Shown here in pieces: positions 1 through 8,371 of a stretch of DNA of 64,000 bases (its first letter is position 1; each line of letters starts with the position of its first letter). Source of the stretch: Phaeacidiphilus oryzae TH49 (GTDB taxonomy: Bacteria > Actinomycetota > Actinomycetes > Streptomycetales > Streptomycetaceae); contig NZ_JQMQ01000004.1 of the NCBI RefSeq assembly GCF_000744815.1, forward strand, positions 620,001 to 684,000. The letters run 5' to 3'. The translations under genes and the position numbers were made by a program. Below the pieces are notes generated by a model that had not been told where the DNA came from, searched no databases, and was given only the letters and a program-made list of their open reading frames with translations.

Positions 1-467
1 GCCAGCTCGCCCGCCGCGCCCGGGAGCAGGTGCGCGAGCGCCGCCCCGCGCACCGCCGGACGCCGCCGCGGGTACGCCGCGAGGTCACCGAGCGCTTCCT
101 GGCCGCCGCCCTCGGCGGCGACCTGGGCGCGCTGATGGACCTCCTCGCCCCGGACGTCACCATGTGGACCGACGGCGGCGGCCGCGTGCGGCAGACCGTC
201 ATGCGCCCGCTGAACGGCCGGGAGAAGGTGGCCCGCTTCATCGCCGGCGTCACCGAGCGCGCCCCGCGCGGGGTCGAGCTGCGCTACCCAGTGGTGAACG
301 GCGACCCGGCCGCCATGCTCGTCGCGGACGGGGCCCCGTTCGCCGTCATGGTCCTCGAACTCACCTCCGACGAGCAGCAGGTGTCGGAGATCTACACGGT
401 CACCAACCCCGACAAGCTCCACCCGCCGGGGAAGAAGGACACAGCACCGGGAAGGAGCACCCCATGA
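1..467 (+). CDS. ECF sigma factor, SigJ/ECF41 type, C-terminal part (5' end outside window)
   Basis: The reading frame is open from base 3 with no start, so the gene begins upstream. The first visible residues (QLARRAREQVRERRP) match the end of the sigma region 4 linker of ECF sigma factors. They are followed by about 125 residues of a SnoaL-like alpha+beta domain (VTERFLAAALGGDLGALMDLL, then DPAAMLVADG), the C-terminal extension that defines the ECF41/SigJ group and tunes sigma activity in that family. The last codon overlaps the next start as ATGA, implying translational coupling. ECF41 genes characteristically sit beside oxidoreductase or epimerase-like partners, and an NmrA-type protein follows directly here. 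The family is fairly sure; its target promoters are not visible. Confidence 0.8.
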   Translation, partial: QLARRAREQVRERRPAHRRTPPRVRREVTERFLAAALGGDLGALMDLLAPDVTMWTDGGGRVRQTVMRPLNGREKVARFIAGVTERAPRGVELRYPVVNGDPAAMLVADGAPFAVMVLELTSDEQQVSEIYTVTNPDKLHPPGKKDTAPGRSTP

Positions 468-1297
468 TCATGGTCACCGGAGCGACCGGGAACCTCGGCC
501 GCCCCCTGATCGCCCGACTCGCCGCCGAAGGAGCCAAGGTGCGCGCCCTCACCCGCGACCCCGGGCGCGCGGCCCTCCCCGAGGGCGTGGAGGCCTGCCC
601 GACCGCCCGGCCGGACTTCGCCGGCGTGGACGCGGTCCTCCTCAACATCGCCGGGGTCGCCGAGACGCTGGACGCGTTCCTCGACGCGGCCCGGGCGGCC
701 GGTGTGCCGCGGATCGTCACCCTCTCCACGCTGCTGGTGGCGGAGGAGCCGGACGCCGCGCCGGGGAGCACGGCCGCACTCCACCGCGGCCTGGAGCGGG
801 CGGTGGAGGCGGCCGTCCCGCAGTGGACGCACCTGCGTGCGGGCGCCTTCGCCTCCAACGCCCTGCAGTGGAGGCCGCAACTCCGCTCCGGGGACGTGGT
901 GCGCGGCCCCTACGCCGAGGCCCGCACCGCCCCCCTGGACGAGTCGGACCTGGCGGCCGTGGCCGTACGGGCGCTGCTGGAGGACGGCCTGCTGGGCCGG
1001 GCACCGGTGCTCACCGGCCCGGAGGACCTCACCACCGCCCGGCAGGTGGAGATACTGGGCCGCGTCCTCGGCCGGTCGCTCCGGTACGAGGAGCTGGATC
1101 CCCGGTCGGCCAGGCGCGCGTTGCTCGCGATGGCCCCGTGGGCCCAGGAGGCCGCCGTGGACTCGATGCTCGGCTATCTGGCGCGCACGGTCGGCCGCCC
1201 GGCGCGGGTCACCACCGAGACGGCGGACATCCTCGGCCGCCCCGCCCGTACCTTCGCGCAGTGGGCCGCCGCCCGCGCCGAAGCGTTCGCGGACTGA
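464..1297 (+). CDS. NmrA-like NAD(P)-binding atypical SDR
   Basis: A 277-residue protein with an N-terminal Rossmann motif TGATGNLG at residues 5-12, as in NmrA/HSCARG-like atypical short-chain dehydrogenases that bind NAD(P) and often sense rather than catalyse. No YxxxK pair stands out. The start is the ATG of an ATGA overlap with the upstream sigma factor, preceded by GGAAGGAG, so the two are translated together. DoxX follows 11 nt downstream. ECF41 sigma factors usually control an adjacent oxidoreductase or epimerase gene, and this is the obvious candidate. The physiological substrate is unknown. Confidence 0.85.
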   Translation: MIMVTGATGNLGRPLIARLAAEGAKVRALTRDPGRAALPEGVEACPTARPDFAGVDAVLLNIAGVAETLDAFLDAARAAGVPRIVTLSTLLVAEEPDAAPGSTAALHRGLERAVEAAVPQWTHLRAGAFASNALQWRPQLRSGDVVRGPYAEARTAPLDESDLAAVAVRALLEDGLLGRAPVLTGPEDLTTARQVEILGRVLGRSLRYEELDPRSARRALLAMAPWAQEAAVDSMLGYLARTVGRPARVTTETADILGRPARTFAQWAAARAEAFAD

Positions 1298-1308
1298 GGG
1301 GGCGCGCG

Positions 1309-1662
1309 ATGGATGCCGTGCAACCGGCGTATGTCGTCGTGACCGTGCTGACGATCGCCTACAGCGCCTTCTCCGCGGGCTGCGACTTCGTCCGCTTCGA
1401 GCAGGTGGCGGTGGGGATGGACAAGGCGGGAGTGCCCAGGTCGTGGATGCCGGCCCTCGGCGTGCCCAAGGCCGCGGCGGCGTTGGGCCTGGTGGCCGGG
1501 TTCTGGTGGCCGGTGCTCGGCACGGCGGCCGCGGCCGGCCTGGTCGTGTTCTTCACCGCCGCCGTCGGGGTCCACCTGAGGGTCCGGGACTACTCCTTCG
1601 GACTGCAGTATCCGTTCTTACTTCTGGCCGCGTCCGTCCTGGTACTCGGACTGCTACGCTGA
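1309..1662 (+). CDS. DoxX-like family membrane protein
   Basis: A 117-residue hydrophobic protein with about four predicted membrane segments (around residues 6-24, 43-63, 68-86 and 95-115) and a short polar stretch FVRFEQVAVGMDKAGVPRS after the first helix, typical of DoxX-like (DoxX_2) proteins of the actinobacterial membrane. The chosen ATG lies 11 nt after the NmrA stop. The gene appears to end the operon starting with the sigma factor. DoxX relatives occur with redox enzymes and may take part in thiol or quinone redox homeostasis; no specific reaction can be assigned here. Confidence 0.75.
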   Translation: MDAVQPAYVVVTVLTIAYSAFSAGCDFVRFEQVAVGMDKAGVPRSWMPALGVPKAAAALGLVAGFWWPVLGTAAAAGLVVFFTAAVGVHLRVRDYSFGLQYPFLLLAASVLVLGLLR

Positions 1663-1836
1663 GGCCGAGCCGGGGGTATTCCCCCGGTCCGGCGTACCGG
1701 GGCGCCCCCCTCAGAGCTTGGGTGGTGGCCCCCGCCGAGATCCGGGTGCCGGCCGTATGGGCCGGTGGCGGGCCGTTTCCTAGGGTCGTGGAGACGATCG
1801 TTCGTTGCTTCACACCCTGACCAGGCAGGAGCCCGC

Positions 1837-2901
1837 ATGCCGCCCATCAGCACGCTCTCCACACCCGTGCGCAGCCGCGCCGGCACCCCCGTGCGCGGTC
1901 GCGCCGAGAGCGATTTCTCGCCCCTCCTCAGGCAGGTCAAGGAGGCCGGGCTGCTGCGGCGCCGGCGTGGCTACTACGCCCGCGTCATCACGCTGAACCT
2001 CCTCGCCCTCGCCGCCACCTGGGCGGGGGTGCTCCTCAGTGGGGGAGGGTGGTGGGTGCTGGCACTGGCCCTGCCGATGGCGGTCTTCAGCGCGCGCTCG
2101 GCCTTCATCGGGCACGACGCCGGTCACCAGCAGATCGCCCGCACCCGGCGGGTGAACCGCGCCCTCGGCCTGATCCACGGCGACCTCTTCCTCGGTATGG
2201 GCTACGGCTGGTGGAACGACAAGCACAACCGGCACCACGCCAATCCCAACCACGTCGGCAAGGACCCGGACGTCGAGGTCGGGGCACTGGTCTGGACCCG
2301 GGCGCAGGCCGTGGAGCGGGCCGGGTTCGCCGGCTTCCTGACGAAGTACCAGGCCTGGCTGTTCTTCCCGATGCTGCTGCTGGAGGGCTTGGCCCTGAAG
2401 GTCGCCAGTGTGCGGGACCTCCGCCGCCAGACCCCACGGGCCCGGGCACTGGAGGGCTCGCTGCTCGCCGTCCACCTGGCCGGGTACGCGGCACTGCTGC
2501 TGATCGCCCTGCCGCCGCAGGTCGCCGTCGTCTTCGCACTGCTCCACCACGCGCTCTTCGGACTGCACCTCGGCTGCTCTTTCGCCCCGAACCACAAGGG
2601 CATGGAGATGCCGGAGGAGGGCGACGGCGAGCGCTGGGGGCATCTCCGCCGACAGGTGCTGACCTCGCGGAACGTCCGCGGGACGGCGCTCGTCGACTGG
2701 TTCCTCGGCGGGCTGAACTACCAGGTCGAGCACCATCTGTTCCCCAGCGCCCCGCGCCCGCACCTGCGCCGCATCCAGCCGCTGGTGCGCGCGCACTGCG
2801 AGGCACTCGACGTGCCCTACACCGAGACCGGGCTGCTCGACTCCTACGCCCAGGCGCTGCGCCATATGCACGCTGTGGGCGCTCCACTGCGGGAGCGCTG
2901 A
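1837..2901 (+). CDS. membrane fatty acid desaturase / acyl lipid desaturase
   Basis: A 354-residue di-iron membrane desaturase. The three histidine boxes are intact: HDAGH (93-97), HNRHH (130-134) and QVEHH (296-300, in NYQVEHHLFP). Hydrophobic helices near 50-70 and 205-240 should anchor it in the membrane. The QVEHH third box is typical of the DesA3/linoleoyl-CoA type acting on acyl-CoA or phospholipid acyl chains and needing electrons from a ferredoxin or reductase not seen nearby. ATG 1837 follows CAGGCAGGAG. A TAGGGT box at 1781-1786 could be the -10 of a single-gene promoter. A strong palindrome lies just after the stop. Confidence 0.93.
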   Translation: MPPISTLSTPVRSRAGTPVRGRAESDFSPLLRQVKEAGLLRRRRGYYARVITLNLLALAATWAGVLLSGGGWWVLALALPMAVFSARSAFIGHDAGHQQIARTRRVNRALGLIHGDLFLGMGYGWWNDKHNRHHANPNHVGKDPDVEVGALVWTRAQAVERAGFAGFLTKYQAWLFFPMLLLEGLALKVASVRDLRRQTPRARALEGSLLAVHLAGYAALLLIALPPQVAVVFALLHHALFGLHLGCSFAPNHKGMEMPEEGDGERWGHLRRQVLTSRNVRGTALVDWFLGGLNYQVEHHLFPSAPRPHLRRIQPLVRAHCEALDVPYTETGLLDSYAQALRHMHAVGAPLRER

Positions 2902-2913
2902 ACCTGCGGCTCC

Positions 2914-2943
2914 CGGCCGCCGCCTCCGCGGAGGCGGCGGCCG
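2914..2943. terminator. perfect 30-bp palindrome between convergent genes
   Basis: The two 15-base arms are CGGCCGCCGCCTCCG and its exact complement CGGAGGCGGCGGCCG with no loop bases. The site lies between the convergent desaturase and flavin hydroxylase genes, so it probably acts as a bidirectional terminator. A second repeat of CGACGGGCCCG follows at about 2953-2985. Confidence 0.7.
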
Positions 2944-3018
2944 CCGTGCCGCCCGACGGGCCCGCCGCCGTCGGCGACGGGCCCGCGTCCGTGCGGCCGG
3001 CGGCCCCTGGCGGTTCGG

Positions 3019-4803
3019 TCAGCCCGCCGTGCCGAGCACCGCGTCCAGCGCCCCCGCGAGCAGCCGCCGAGCCTCCGCCGGGTCGGCCGGGGCCACCCGC
3101 TGCCGGAAGGCCACGTACAGGTCGGGCCGGACCAGCAGCACCCCGGAGTCCTCGATCTCGCGGGCCTCGGCCCAGGTGCCGTAGGGGTCCTCGTACTCCT
3201 GGCCGGGGCCGACGCACACCGGGCGGAGAAGCAGGCCGCGCTCGTCGGCCAGCTCGGCCGCGGCCCGCAGCCAGGCCTCGCCGCCGATTCCGGTCAGCAC
3301 GCTGAACTCGCCCTTGCCGCCCAGGTCCAGCGTGGAGAGCCGGCGGCCCTCCCGGGTGACCCAGGCGTGCGGCAGCTTGGCGCCGGGGCGGCTGGTCGGC
3401 TGCGCGTACAGCTCGGGGTCGCGGCGGAACTCCTCGCGCGGGGAGCCGTCGGGGACCACGGCCCGGGAGGAGTACCGCTGGTTGTGCTCGACGCCGTGCG
3501 CGTTGAACTCGTAGGACTTGTAGGCGATCGCCTCGCGCAGCGCCTGCCGGATCTTCTCCCCGCGCGGACCGGGCTCGCGGCGGGCGGCGAGATGCTCGGC
3601 CAGGGCCTCGGCGTCCGAGGTGTCGCTGAGCTCGAGCGCCTGCACGATCCGGCCGGTGTCCGCGATGGACTGGTTGGCGCGCTCCACGATCTGCCGGGCG
3701 ATCGGCGCCCGCTCGGCGTCGTAGCTGTCCAGCAGCGCGGGCGAGGCCGTGCCGCGCAGCACGTGGGCGAGCTTCCAGCACAGGTTGTAGGAGTCCTGGA
3801 CCGAGGTGTTGGAGCCGAGGCCGTTGGTCGGGGGGTGCCGGTGGACGGCGTCGCCGACGCAGAAGACCCGGCCCTGGGAGAGGGCGGTGGCGTAGTGGTG
3901 GTTGACCGTCCAGGGGGCGGAGGACTTGATCCGCATCTCGAAGTCCTCGGTGCCGACCAGCTGGACGGCGAGCTTGCGGATGAACCCGTCGGTCAGCTCG
4001 GGGGGCCCGACCGCGGGGTCGTAGCCCCACATCAGCATCCACTCGGTCCACGGCTTGATCATCCGCAGCACGCCGAGGCCGATGCCGTCCTTGTCGGCGC
4101 CGGGCTGCAGCATCCAGTACAGGACGGACGGCCGGTGGGCGACGAAGCGGGTCAGATCGGCCTCGATGATGATGTTCATCGCGCCGGAGACCGGACCGGG
4201 GCCCTCATAGGGCAGTCCGGCATGCTCGGCGACCGTGCTGCGGGCGCCGTCCGCGCCGATCAGATACCGCGAACGGACCTGGTACTCCTGGCCGGTGAGC
4301 CGGTCGCGGACCAGGGAGGTGACGCCGTCGGCGTCCTGCTCGTGACCGAGGTACTCGCTGTCGAAGCGGATCTTCGCACCCCGCTTCTGCGCCTCGCCGA
4401 CCAGGATCGGCTCGGTGATGGTCTGCGGGGCGTCCACCATCGAGCAGGGGCTGGCCAGCTGGTAGGCGGCGTGCTTGACGGGGTCGGTGCCCCAGGAGGG
4501 GATCCGGCCGAGCTCCTCGCCGACCAGGCTGGTGCAGAAGGTGGTGTTGCTCATCAGCTCCCACGGGGTGGCCTCGCGCATCAGGCGCTCTTCGAGCCCG
4601 AGGTCGCGCAGCACCTCCACGGTGCGCTGGTTGGTGATGTGGGCGCGGGGGGTGTCCGCGAGCGCGCCGTACTTGGTGATCAGCTGGACGCGGATGCCGT
4701 AGGTCGCCAGCAGCAGCGCGGCCGCGCCGCCGGCCGGGCCGGAGCCGACGACGAGCACATCGGTTTCGAGGAGGGGTATGGACGGTGAGGGGGAGGCGGT
4801 CAC
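3019..4803 (-). CDS. FAD-dependent aromatic hydroxylase, 2,4-dichlorophenol 6-monooxygenase-like
   Basis: A 594-residue class A flavoprotein monooxygenase. The N-terminal GSGPAGGAAA binds the FAD ADP moiety. RYLIGADGARSTV is the DG motif region and RVFCVGDAVHRHPPTNGLG is the GD motif contacting the flavin ribityl chain; a thioredoxin-fold C-terminal domain follows. The segments PRAHITNQRTVEVLRDLGLE and the overall length resemble TfdB-type phenol hydroxylases, which use NAD(P)H and O2 to ortho-hydroxylate phenols. The start is GTG 4803, with AAGGA five bases upstream. It is a lone gene on its strand; OsmC follows upstream across about 220 bp. The real substrate could be a phenol or a natural-product aromatic. 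Confidence 0.88.
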   Translation of the reverse strand: MTASPSPSIPLLETDVLVVGSGPAGGAAALLLATYGIRVQLITKYGALADTPRAHITNQRTVEVLRDLGLEERLMREATPWELMSNTTFCTSLVGEELGRIPSWGTDPVKHAAYQLASPCSMVDAPQTITEPILVGEAQKRGAKIRFDSEYLGHEQDADGVTSLVRDRLTGQEYQVRSRYLIGADGARSTVAEHAGLPYEGPGPVSGAMNIIIEADLTRFVAHRPSVLYWMLQPGADKDGIGLGVLRMIKPWTEWMLMWGYDPAVGPPELTDGFIRKLAVQLVGTEDFEMRIKSSAPWTVNHHYATALSQGRVFCVGDAVHRHPPTNGLGSNTSVQDSYNLCWKLAHVLRGTASPALLDSYDAERAPIARQIVERANQSIADTGRIVQALELSDTSDAEALAEHLAARREPGPRGEKIRQALREAIAYKSYEFNAHGVEHNQRYSSRAVVPDGSPREEFRRDPELYAQPTSRPGAKLPHAWVTREGRRLSTLDLGGKGEFSVLTGIGGEAWLRAAAELADERGLLLRPVCVGPGQEYEDPYGTWAEAREIEDSGVLLVRPDLYVAFRQRVAPADPAEARRLLAGALDAVLGTAG

Positions 4804-5023
4804 TGAGGTCCTTGTCCGCGGGCGTCGGGAGCGGCGCGCGCGCCTGACCGGAACGGGACGTCAACTCCCGTACGCCGGAGGCTGATCGAGACGACGACGA
4901 CCGGCCCGGCCGCGCATGATCGACGAGGATAGAGGCTCCGCGGAACAAGCGGAACCTCGGCCTCAACCTGGGCGGCCATGGCCGGCCGTGGCCGGCCCCG
5001 GCTGCGCCCTCGATCGGGCGCCG

Positions 5024-5476
5024 TCAGTCGGACGCGGCGCCGTCCGCCACCACCGTCTGCACCGGCGTGCCGGTCTCGATGGTGCGGCTGACCGTGCACA
5101 GGCGTTCGTGGGAGGTCTTGACCGCCCGCGGCAGGATGGTGCGGGCGCGGTCGCCGCCGTCCCCGGGCGGGAAGGACACGTGGAAGGTGACCTGGAGGTC
5201 CGTCATCCGGTTGCCCAGCTCGTCGCTGACCTTGTTCCCGGTGACGGAGAGGGTGAACTCGGTGGGCTCCGCATGGCGGCCGGTGGCGACGTCGACGTCG
5301 GCCGCGGTGCAGCCGCCGATCGCGGCCAGCAGGAGCTCGACCGGAGTGAACTCGGTGCCGCCGTCCGGCCCGGAGCCGGTGCCGAAGCGTACGGTACCGC
5401 CCCGGGCGTTGGTGGCGGTGAAGCTTCCGGGACCGGTCCGCTCGACACCGACCGAGCGCAGAGAGTCGTCTGTCAT
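5024..5476 (-). CDS. OsmC/Ohr family peroxiredoxin-like protein
   Basis: A 150-residue OsmC-fold protein. The two redox cysteines expected of OsmC/Ohr thiol peroxidases are present: C56 in AAIGGCTAAD and C127 in HERLCTVSR. The family reduces organic hydroperoxides with lipoyl or other dithiol partners in the cytoplasm. TPVELLLAAIGGCTA is the most diagnostic stretch. The start ATG 5476 is preceded by GGTCGGGGG. The 220 bp between its end and the hydroxylase start holds only GC-rich inverted repeats around GGCCATGGCC. Confidence 0.9.
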   Translation of the reverse strand: MTDDSLRSVGVERTGPGSFTATNARGGTVRFGTGSGPDGGTEFTPVELLLAAIGGCTAADVDVATGRHAEPTEFTLSVTGNKVSDELGNRMTDLQVTFHVSFPPGDGGDRARTILPRAVKTSHERLCTVSRTIETGTPVQTVVADGAASD

Positions 5477-5645
5477 CCCCCGACCCTACCGCCACCAGCG
5501 ACTTCACCCGCGCGAGGCCGGACCGGCACGGGACCGGCACGGTACCGGCGCGGTGTCGGCCCGGGACCGGCGCGCTCGCGGTGGCGCCGCCCGCACGGCC
5601 GATCCGCCCACCCCGCACGAGGGTTGAGGATCCAAGATCCCGTCC

Positions 5646-5669
5646 TTACACTTCCGGCGCCGAGTGTAA
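5646..5669. promoter_or_regulatory. inverted repeat upstream of the P450 gene
   Basis: TTACACT (5646-5652) and AGTGTAA (5663-5669) form an exact 7-bp inverted repeat with a 10-bp GC spacer, 37 bp before the P450 start. Such AT-rich arms stand out in this GC-rich DNA and look like a TetR-type operator. No regulator gene lies next to it, so the protein binding it is unknown. Confidence 0.5.
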
Positions 5670-5706
5670 CCACCCGAGCACCGTCAACCGGTCGGAGGCA
5701 CTCCGG

Positions 5707-6939
5707 ATGGCCGAGGCAACCATGAGCGGGACCCGGGCCGACGCCCCTCGGACCGCACTGACCAGCGGTGAGTTCTGGGGCGGCGATCCCCACACCGGCC
5801 TGACCTGGCTGCGTGCCAACGACCCCGTGCACTGGGACGCCGAGGGCGGCGTCTGGGCCTTCACCAAGTACCAGGACGTCCGCGAGGCCTCGCTCCACCC
5901 GGAGGTCTTCTCCAACGCCGGCGGCATCCGCCCGGAGACCGGCGCCCTGCCGATGATGATCGACATGGACGACCCGCAGCACCTGCGCCGTCGCCGCCTG
6001 CTCAACAAGGGCTTCACCCCGCGCCGGGTACGCGAACTGCGCCCGCGCATAGAGACCGTCTGCCACGCCCTGGTGGACCGGGTCTGCGAACGCGGCTCCT
6101 GCGACTTCGTCACGGAGATCGCAGCCTGGCTGCCGCTCATCGTCATCGGCGACCTGATCGGCGTCGTACCCGACCGGTACGGGGATCTCCTCCGCTGGTC
6201 GGACGACCTGATGCGGGCTCAGGGGCAGCTCGGCGACCCGGGGGTGATGGAGCGGTCGGCCTGCGCCTTCGCCGGCTACAGCGAGTACTTCGGCTCCGTC
6301 CTCGCCGACCGCCGGGCCGGCCCGGCCCGGGACGACCTGGTCAGCGTGCTCCTGCGGGCCGAGGTCGACGGGGACCGGCTGGACGACGACTCGCTGCTGC
6401 ACGAGACGCTGCTCCTGCTGATCGGCGGGGACGAGACCACCCGGCACGTCATCAGCGGCGGCCTCTACCGACTGCTGGCCGACCGGGAGAACTGGGCGCG
6501 GCTGGGCGCCGAGCGCGCCCTGCTGCCCTCGGCGATCGAGGAGATGCTGCGCTGGGTCACGCCGATCAAGAACATGGCGCGCACCCTCACCCGGGATGCC
6601 ACCGTCCGCGGCAGGCGGCTGGCGGAGGGCCAGAAGGTGCTGCTGCTCTACCCCTCCGCCAACCGCGACGAGGAGGTCTTCCCCCACCCGTTCCGATTCG
6701 ACATCACCCGCAGCCCCAACGACCATCTGGCCTTCGGCCTCGGCTCGCACTTCTGCCTGGGCAGCTCGCTGGCCCGGCTCGAACTGGACACCGTCTTCAC
6801 CGTGCTCCTCGATCGGCTGCCGGACATCCGCCTCGCCTCCGCGGAGGAGCCACCGCTGCGGCCCGCCGCCTTCGTCAGCGGATACGAGAACCTCGCCGTC
6901 GAGTTCACCCCGACCGCGCCGGTCGGCGCCAAGCTGTAG
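5707..6939 (+). CDS. cytochrome P450, CYP142-like (sterol side-chain hydroxylase family)
   Basis: A 410-residue soluble bacterial P450. The I-helix oxygen motif GGDETT is at 240-245, ExxR at E279-R282, and the heme loop FGLGSHFCLG carries the thiolate Cys350. The segments FSNAGGIRP, ALPMMIDMDDP, LIGGDETTRH and KNMARTLT closely match mycobacterial CYP142, which hydroxylates the cholesterol side chain at C26/C27. That points to a sterol or long alkyl substrate needing ferredoxin and reductase supplied elsewhere. ATG 5707 was chosen because it follows the dyad at 5646 and a GGTCGGAGG stretch. No other sterol catabolic genes are nearby, so the physiological substrate is uncertain. Confidence 0.88.
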   Translation: MAEATMSGTRADAPRTALTSGEFWGGDPHTGLTWLRANDPVHWDAEGGVWAFTKYQDVREASLHPEVFSNAGGIRPETGALPMMIDMDDPQHLRRRRLLNKGFTPRRVRELRPRIETVCHALVDRVCERGSCDFVTEIAAWLPLIVIGDLIGVVPDRYGDLLRWSDDLMRAQGQLGDPGVMERSACAFAGYSEYFGSVLADRRAGPARDDLVSVLLRAEVDGDRLDDDSLLHETLLLLIGGDETTRHVISGGLYRLLADRENWARLGAERALLPSAIEEMLRWVTPIKNMARTLTRDATVRGRRLAEGQKVLLLYPSANRDEEVFPHPFRFDITRSPNDHLAFGLGSHFCLGSSLARLELDTVFTVLLDRLPDIRLASAEEPPLRPAAFVSGYENLAVEFTPTAPVGAKL

Positions 6940-7126
6940 CCCGCCGGATGAAGCCCGAACCGAGCGCACCGCCCGCAGCGCGCGGTGCCGCCCCCGCGAC
7001 GCTCCGCGCAGCGTGTGTCCCCCGCGGTCCTGGGGTAGGCGCGCGGAGCACCCATCCGGCCCGCACTCCCCGGCGGTCCGGGAAAGCGCCGGCCTCCACG
7101 CCGGCCCCAGCATCAGCGGAGGAATC

Positions 7127-7438
7127 GTGGGGACTTTCACCAGGCCCGCGCAGTGGGCGATCCAGTACCGCGAGGGCGGCCCGCTGGAAGCCATATCCCG
7201 GCCGTCCGAGACGGAGAATCTCACCGTCCGCTTCGTCGGCGGCCCCCGCGACGGCGAGGAACTGCCCTTCCCGAAGGACCACCGCCTTCCGCTGGAGGTG
7301 TTCACCGTCCGCACCATCGCCCGAGCCGAGGACCTCGCCGGTCATCCGGACGCGGACGCCCCGCACTACACCCTCACCCGGCCGGAGCAGGACGAGAGCT
7401 CCGTGCCCCGCACCTACGAGTGGAGCGCCCGGGACTGA
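7127..7438 (+). CDS. small hypothetical protein
   Basis: A 103-residue acidic protein of unknown function. It starts at GTG 7127 behind AGCGGAGGAATC. Its middle holds LTVRFVGGPRDGEELPF, a pattern I recognise from small uncharacterised actinobacterial proteins but cannot assign to a function. No signal peptide, membrane helix or catalytic motif is visible. It stands alone, 187 bp after the P450, and a hairpin follows its stop. Confidence 0.6.
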   Translation: MGTFTRPAQWAIQYREGGPLEAISRPSETENLTVRFVGGPRDGEELPFPKDHRLPLEVFTVRTIARAEDLAGHPDADAPHYTLTRPEQDESSVPRTYEWSARD

Positions 7439-7459
7439 ACCGGCCGGGGGGCGGCCGGT
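7439..7459. terminator. stem-loop after the small hypothetical gene
   Basis: ACCGGCC (7439-7445) pairs with GGCCGGT (7453-7459) around a 7-base G-rich loop, immediately after the stop codon and between convergent genes. The following 50 bases contain imperfect repeats of GACTCACC. Confidence 0.5.
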
Positions 7460-7510
7460 CAGTCGTCGAGTCACCGGCTCATCGAGGCATCGCGTGACCG
7501 ACTCACCGAC

Positions 7511-8347
7511 TCACCAATGGCCCGGCCGCACCAGGCCGGCGGGCAGCCGGGTCGCCCCGTCGCCCCTCGCCGAGTTCAGCTGAGCCTGCGTCAGGAAGAT
7601 GCTCCCGGTCAGGTCGGCGCCCCGCAGATCGGCGTCGCGCAGGTCGGCGCCGATCAGGTCCGCCGTCCGCAGGTCGGCCCCGCGCAGATCGGCCGCGATC
7701 AGCAGCGCCCCGCGCAGGCTCGCACCCCGAAGGTCCGCGCCGGCCAGCCGTGCGCCGACCAGATCGGCCCCTCGGTGGTCGCGCTTCCGTCCCCGCACCC
7801 CGGCGCGCACCAGTTCGCTGGCGCGCAGCAGCAGCGGGTTGACCCCGTCCCGGACCGCCGCCACATCGAGCCCGGCCAGTTCCTCCGCGCCCAGCCGGGT
7901 ATGCCGGTCGACGTCCGCACGCGCCCGCCGCAGCTCCTCGTGGACGGGCCCGGCGGCCGGCAGCGCCAGGGCCTCGGTGAGGTACCACAGCAGCTCGTGG
8001 AGCTGCCGCATGACCGGGAAGACCTCGAACATCAGCGCCGCCCGCCCGGGCTCCGCGCGCCAGTCCCGGCCGCCGAAGGTGACCTGGGAGACCTGCTGCC
8101 CGGCCCCGAAGCAGTCGAAGACGGTGCAGCCGGGGAAGCCGCTCTCCCGCAGCCGGGCGTGAATGCCGCAGCTGAAGTCCTTCCGCAGGTTCTCGCAGGG
8201 CTGCCCGGCGGCCTTGTTCACCGCGAAGTCCGCGGAGCGGGCGAAGGCCAGGGCGACGCAGCACAGCCCGAAGCAGGCCGTGCAGTCGGCCTTCAGGGCC
8301 AGCCGCAGGGCGGCCTCGGTCGGACGGTCGTCGTTCTGCTCGGACAA
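7511..8347 (-). CDS. pentapeptide-repeat protein with N-terminal cysteine-rich domain
   Basis: A 278-residue protein in two parts. The N-terminal 75 residues hold a cysteine cluster (CTACFGLCC, then single Cys at QPCEN, FSCGI, GCTVFDCFG) that could bind a metal or an Fe-S cluster. The C-terminal 80 residues are A(D/N)LRG-type pentapeptide repeats (GADLVGARLAGADLRG and onward), which fold as a right-handed quadrilateral beta-helix. Some pentapeptide proteins mimic DNA and protect gyrase, but the Cys-rich N-terminus argues for another role and I do not assign one. It is 24 bp downstream of the N-acetyltransferase and probably co-transcribed with it. Confidence 0.85.
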   Translation of the reverse strand: MSEQNDDRPTEAALRLALKADCTACFGLCCVALAFARSADFAVNKAAGQPCENLRKDFSCGIHARLRESGFPGCTVFDCFGAGQQVSQVTFGGRDWRAEPGRAALMFEVFPVMRQLHELLWYLTEALALPAAGPVHEELRRARADVDRHTRLGAEELAGLDVAAVRDGVNPLLLRASELVRAGVRGRKRDHRGADLVGARLAGADLRGASLRGALLIAADLRGADLRTADLIGADLRDADLRGADLTGSIFLTQAQLNSARGDGATRLPAGLVRPGHW

Positions 8348-8371
8348 GGCGCCAGGTCTCCTGCCGTACTC

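Noticed and set aside
7511-8347. Pentapeptide protein as a Qnr-like gyrase protector
   Set aside because: Repeats are few and preceded by a Cys-rich domain absent from Qnr/MfpA; function left open.
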